Source: Lachnospiraceae bacterium
GTDB taxonomy: Bacteria; Bacillota; Clostridia; Lachnospirales; Lachnospiraceae
Reading direction: 5' to 3'
DNA: 64,000 bases
Assembly (NCBI GenBank): GCA_910575445.1
Contig: CAJTFW010000005.1
Location: 193,556-257,555, forward strand
Numbering within the stretch: the first letter of the stretch is position 1; the number at the start of each line of letters is the position of its first letter. The translations under genes were made by a program, and so were the position numbers. Below are positions 60,894-64,000 of the stretch, piece after piece. The notes below the pieces were generated by a model. It was not told the DNA's origin. It worked only from the letters and a program-made list of their open reading frames with translations, and did not search any database.

Positions 60894-61613
60894 ATGGAGG
60901 AGAGAGTAAGCTACCTTAAAAAGCTAAACAGTGAATCTGTGGTACAGCAGGTGATTAACTGCTTGACAGATGCGATTATTCATAAAGAGCTAAGACCAGG
61001 CGATAAGATTCCAACGGAGATGGAGTTGGCACAGACTTTAGGAGTCGGTCGTAATTCCATCCGGGAGGCGATTAAGATTTTAGTATATCTGGGAGTATTA
61101 GAAATCCGAAGAGCAGAAGGTACCTTCGTCTGTGAAGGCTGGTCGGAAAGTATGATTGACCCTTTGATTTACGGAATTATTCTGGATAAGTCCGATTCCT
61201 ATGACAATCTGATGGAGCTTCGGGAGATGATGGAAGCAGGTGTTATGCGTCTGGCGATGACAAAATGCAACGAGGCAGATATGAAGAATCTGGAAGAGAA
61301 GCTTTTATCGATGAAGGCAGAGATTGCAAAAGGAAACCAAAATGCCAAGGCAGTCTTTCTTGCAGACAATGAATTTCATGAAGCAGTCTCACAGATGGGA
61401 CATAATCCGCTGGTAAATAAGATTGATAAAGTGGTTCGGATGCTGACCTATGAGCTTCGTCTCAACACGGTGACCTATATGGTAGAATCCGGGAACGGAG
61501 AGGAGCTGTTTGCTGCACATCAAAAGATATATCAGATGTTAAGAGACCGGGAAGATACCAATATTCATCAAAATATTAGATATACTTATTTTGAAGACCG
61601 CATAAAATTTTAA
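60894..61613 (+). CDS. FadR-type GntR-family regulator
   Basis: A 239-residue GntR regulator. The N-terminal winged helix is seen in DKIPTEMELAQTLGVGRNSI and REAIKILVYLGVLEIRRAEG. The C-terminal FCD domain has helices with metal-ligand residues (ADNEFHEAVSQMGHNP). ATG at 60894 follows AAGGAGG by eight bases. Lying after the TRAP operon, it probably represses it in response to a carboxylate-type ligand. A LysR regulator on the other flank may share the control. Confidence 0.9.
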   Translation: MEERVSYLKKLNSESVVQQVINCLTDAIIHKELRPGDKIPTEMELAQTLGVGRNSIREAIKILVYLGVLEIRRAEGTFVCEGWSESMIDPLIYGIILDKSDSYDNLMELREMMEAGVMRLAMTKCNEADMKNLEEKLLSMKAEIAKGNQNAKAVFLADNEFHEAVSQMGHNPLVNKIDKVVRMLTYELRLNTVTYMVESGNGEELFAAHQKIYQMLRDREDTNIHQNIRYTYFEDRIKF

Positions 61614-61629
61614 GGTCATGGAGGATGAG

Positions 61630-62115
61630 ATGTCAGAAAAAAGAACAGACTATATTTCATGGGATGAATATTTTATGGGAATTGCACAACTGTCTGCGAT
61701 GCGTTCTAAAGACCCCAATACACAAGTGGGTGCATGTATTGTCAGTAAGGAGAATAAAATCTTATCAATGGGGTACAATGGTTTCCCAAAAGGCTGCGAT
61801 GATGATGTCTTTCCATGGAATCGGGAAGGTGATTTAGAGAACAGTAAATATGCCTATGTAACACATAGCGAATTGAATGCCATTCTCAATTATCGGGGTG
61901 GCAGTCTAGAAGGAACCAAGATGTATGTTACCTTATTTCCTTGTAATGAATGTGCCAAGGCAATTATTCAGGCAGGTATCAGGGAATTAGTCTATGCAGA
62001 CGACAAATACCAAGGGACACCAGGGAACCTGGCATCTAAGCGGATGCTAAAAGCAGCAGGTGTGAAGATGACCCCTTATCAAAAGACAAAGAAGACACTT
62101 CAACTATATGTATAA
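61630..62115 (+). CDS. dCMP deaminase (ComEB family)
   Basis: A 161-residue zinc deaminase that makes dUMP from dCMP for thymidylate synthesis. The catalytic THSELNAILN (H-x-E) and the zinc cysteines in LFPCNECAKAII are in place. ATG at 61630 follows GGAGG by five bases; an ATG at 61618 in the same frame has no ribosome site. It lies 16 bp after the FadR-type gene. Confidence 0.93.
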   Translation: MSEKRTDYISWDEYFMGIAQLSAMRSKDPNTQVGACIVSKENKILSMGYNGFPKGCDDDVFPWNREGDLENSKYAYVTHSELNAILNYRGGSLEGTKMYVTLFPCNECAKAIIQAGIRELVYADDKYQGTPGNLASKRMLKAAGVKMTPYQKTKKTLQLYV

Positions 62116-62218
62116 AGAAGAAAAGGTAATGAGCTATTCCAGGTTGATTGTTATGCAATAGAGAACGGCAAACCATTGTCTTCAGTGGGGAAAACAGATT
62201 GCTAGGATAGCTTTCTGG

Positions 62219-62247
62219 TTGAAGTTGTAAAAGAAAAGTGTTATAAT
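62219..62247 (+). promoter_or_regulatory. promoter of the V-type ATP synthase operon
   Basis: TTGAAG (62219-62224) and TATAAT (62242-62247) are 17 bp apart, about 110 bp ahead of the first subunit gene. Confidence 0.7.
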
Positions 62248-62288
62248 ATGCTAGAAAATGTTAAGCCATGCAAAATGAGGAGAAAAAA

Positions 62289-62354
62289 GTGAAAGATAAT
62301 CCGATGATTTTAGTATATGGCAGCGCAATTCAATCTATAAGAGTAAGGTGGTGA
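62289..62354 (+). CDS. possible 21-residue leader peptide
   Basis: GTG at 62289 follows GAGGAGAAAAAA and opens a frame reading MKDNPMILVYGSAIQSIRVR plus W before the stop. It ends 4 bp before the first ATP synthase gene, so translation may be coupled. It could equally be chance or a relic. No family is recognised. Confidence 0.3.
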   Translation: MKDNPMILVYGSAIQSIRVRW

Positions 62355-62358
62355 AAAA

Positions 62359-62667
62359 GTGTTAGAGGAGACTTTGAAATCAGTAAAAGATGCAGAGGCA
62401 AAAGCAGAAGAAATGATAAAAGATGCAGATGCCAAGGCGGCTTCAATTCTGGAAGAAGCTAAAGTCAAAGCTTCAGCGCTAAAAGAGGACACAGTGAAAA
62501 ACCTTCGTTCTTTAAGCGAGAAGACGACGCAGGCTGTTCAGACAGAAGGGAATGTACAGCTTGATGCAGCAGCTAAAGAGGCCGAGAGGGAGATTGAAGC
62601 TCTGAAAGAATTGATTGTTCCCAAAAAGCCTGAAGCAGTGGAAGCTATCATCTCAGCACTGGTTTAA
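62359..62667 (+). CDS. V-type ATP synthase subunit G/H (stalk)
   Basis: A 102-residue, mostly helical protein rich in Ala, Glu and Lys (VKDAEAKAEEMIKDADAKAA), as in the peripheral stalk subunit called G, H or NtpF. It is a coiled-coil partner of subunit E. GTG start at 62359 after AAGGTGGTGAAAAA. It is directly followed by subunit I, the usual order of V/A-type operons. Confidence 0.8.
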   Translation: MLEETLKSVKDAEAKAEEMIKDADAKAASILEEAKVKASALKEDTVKNLRSLSEKTTQAVQTEGNVQLDAAAKEAEREIEALKELIVPKKPEAVEAIISALV

Positions 62668-62706
62668 AAGCAAAAGGAAAATATTGAGAAAAGGAGGGAT
62701 GTGGAT

Positions 62707-64000
62707 ATGGCAGTATTGCAGATGCAGCGGATCAGTATCTGTGCGATGAAAAAGAACAGGAAAGCGGTCCTGGAACGTCTGCAGGAACTGGGTGCCATGG
62801 AGATTGATATCCAGCTTGAAGATGAAAGCGGCTATAAAAAGATGGATATCGGAAGCTCTAAAGCCACATTTGAAAAGCAGGCACAAGTTGCAGACAGAGC
62901 ATTGGAGATTCTGCAAGAATATGTGCCGGAAAAGACTGGGATGCTGGCGTCTCTAAATGGAAAACCACTAATTGACCGTGAATTATTTAACAAAGCGGCC
63001 AAAAGTCAGGATAATTTTTTGGAGACTGCACGCAGAATTGTAGCGCTAGACAAGCAGATTGCAGAGCAAAAGGCAACTATCCAGAAGCTAGAGAATCAGC
63101 TAGAAATGCTTGTTCCATGGCTTTCTCTAACCGTGCCAGTAAGCTATATGGGAACCCGCAAGACTTCTGTTTTGATTGGGACGATTGCCGGGGCACAAGG
63201 GTTAGAAGGCATCTATAGTCTTTTGGCAAAATATGCGCCAAAAGTAGACGCAATAGATGTACAGATCATCTCTACGGACAAAGATTATACGTATCTTGCA
63301 GTGGTATGTCTGACAAGGGATGTACAGATAGTGGAAGAGGCACTTCGGGCTGGAGGATTTGCAAAGCCCGCACAAGCAAGCAGCAAAGTTCCGGCGGAGT
63401 ATAAGAAGGAGCTTAAGGAGGAGATAGATGCCTCCACCCGCCAGATTGAATCCCTGAAAAAGGAGATTGTGGATTGTGCCGGTAGCAGAGCGGACCTTCG
63501 GATGGTATCGGATTATTACCGGATACGTGCAGAGAAGTATGAGATTTTGGGGCAGCTTCCGCAGACAAAGAATACCTTTGCATTAAGTGGTTATGTTCCT
63601 TCCTATCAGGCGGATAAGGTTGTTAAAGAATTCACAGAAAAATATGATGCAGTCGTGGAGACCGAACAGATAAAGGAGGAGGAAGAACCTCCGATTCTTT
63701 TGAAAAACAATGGTTTCTCCGAGTCGGTAGAAGGCGTGTTAGCATCCTTTGGTCTTCCGGGAAAAGGGGAGATGGACCCTACATTCTTTACCTCAGTCTT
63801 TTATGTGTTCCTGTTTGGACTGATGTTAAGTGATGCAGCATATGGACTGATTGTAGCATTAGCATGCGGGATTCTTCTTGTTAAGTGTCCGCGTATGGCA
63901 ACCAATTTAAGAAAATCCATTAAGCTGTTCTTCTGGTGTGGTATCTCGACCCTGGTATGGGGCGTGATGTTTGGCGGATATTTCGGCGATGTGGTAGATG
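62707..64000 (+). CDS. ntpI: V-type ATP synthase subunit I (partial, runs off window)
   Basis: 431 residues are visible of a protein usually near 650. MAVLQMQRISICAMKKNRKA starts the cytoplasmic domain. Coiled coils lie near 100-120 and 230-260 (EYKKELKEEIDASTRQIESL). The first membrane helices begin near 360 (FFTSVFYVFLFGLMLSDAAYG), then VWGVMFGGYFGD. This is the stator a-subunit that forms the ion half-channels against the rotor ring. ATG at 62707 follows AAAGGAGGGATGTGG. The rest of the operon lies beyond the window. Confidence 0.9.
   Translation, partial: MAVLQMQRISICAMKKNRKAVLERLQELGAMEIDIQLEDESGYKKMDIGSSKATFEKQAQVADRALEILQEYVPEKTGMLASLNGKPLIDRELFNKAAKSQDNFLETARRIVALDKQIAEQKATIQKLENQLEMLVPWLSLTVPVSYMGTRKTSVLIGTIAGAQGLEGIYSLLAKYAPKVDAIDVQIISTDKDYTYLAVVCLTRDVQIVEEALRAGGFAKPAQASSKVPAEYKKELKEEIDASTRQIESLKKEIVDCAGSRADLRMVSDYYRIRAEKYEILGQLPQTKNTFALSGYVPSYQADKVVKEFTEKYDAVVETEQIKEEEEPPILLKNNGFSESVEGVLASFGLPGKGEMDPTFFTSVFYVFLFGLMLSDAAYGLIVALACGILLVKCPRMATNLRKSIKLFFWCGISTLVWGVMFGGYFGDVVD

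Noticed and set aside
1-64000. CRISPR array, rRNA or tRNA genes
   Set aside because: No regularly spaced short repeats and no tRNA or rRNA-like sequences were noticed on reading; a dedicated scan was not possible.

Overview
The window looks like a Lachnospiraceae-type (Clostridia, Firmicutes) chromosome segment. The grounds are strong AGGAGG-type ribosome sites, TTGaca/TAtaaT promoters, a CIRCE heat-shock operator, a V-type ATP synthase operon, a Clostridia-style fructose PTS operon and many relics of mobile elements. No rRNA, tRNA or CRISPR array was seen.

Layout. (1) 1-4500: the edge of an ISLre2-type transposase, then a minus-strand fructose operon (1-phosphofructokinase, PTS IIABC, DeoR-type regulator). 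(2) 4530-5150: an hsp20 gene with a CIRCE operator inside its promoter. (3) 5250-10800: a mobile-element graveyard holding an integrase relic, a holin-like type I toxin, a truncated transposase, an Rpn-type nuclease, relics of an XRE regulator and of a type I restriction S subunit, two small genes and a membrane XRE regulator. (4) 10855-16745: an ECF sigma/anti-sigma pair, a deletion joint between a DeoR relic and an amidohydrolase relic, a tyrosine recombinase, a BTAD regulator and a short glutamate 5-kinase. (5) 16862-19550: an AT-rich two-gene island of a D12-class adenine methyltransferase and an AAA ATPase with a TOPRIM-like tail, with its own promoter and terminator; it is a candidate defence module.

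(6) 19659-22215 is the most unusual part. A small serine recombinase is followed by two perfect 20-bp inverted repeats that enclose a promoter now pointing away from the next gene. That gene encodes a TnpB-like protein whose three RuvC acidic residues all appear to be replaced while its zinc finger is kept. A run of strong stem-loops that could be a guide-RNA scaffold comes next, and then a large surface-glycan operon. I read this as a possible invertase-switched, RNA-guided regulator.

(7) 22216-48106: a surface-glycan locus of about 26 kb. It holds NeuB/NeuA/NeuD-type nonulosonic acid genes, a CBS-aminotransferase fusion, two Gfo/Idh/MocA dehydrogenases, several glycosyltransferases, an amino-acid adenylation domain with its own carrier protein, and an epimerase/cytidylyltransferase/dehydrogenase set that suggests CDP-ribitol. 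Much of it (about 23570-43085) is clearly more AT-rich than its flanks. An Rpn-type nuclease with LexA-like boxes sits inside it.

(8) 48290-64000: two methyltransferases and a two-component system whose promoters share 11-bp-phased TCTCACA repeats; Sua5-type tRNA modification protein and upp; a LysR regulator divergent from an operon of split transketolase, short-chain dehydrogenase and TRAP transporter, followed by a FadR-type regulator; a dCMP deaminase; and the start of a V-type ATP synthase operon. A 101-bp tandem repeat lies between the transketolase and dehydrogenase genes.
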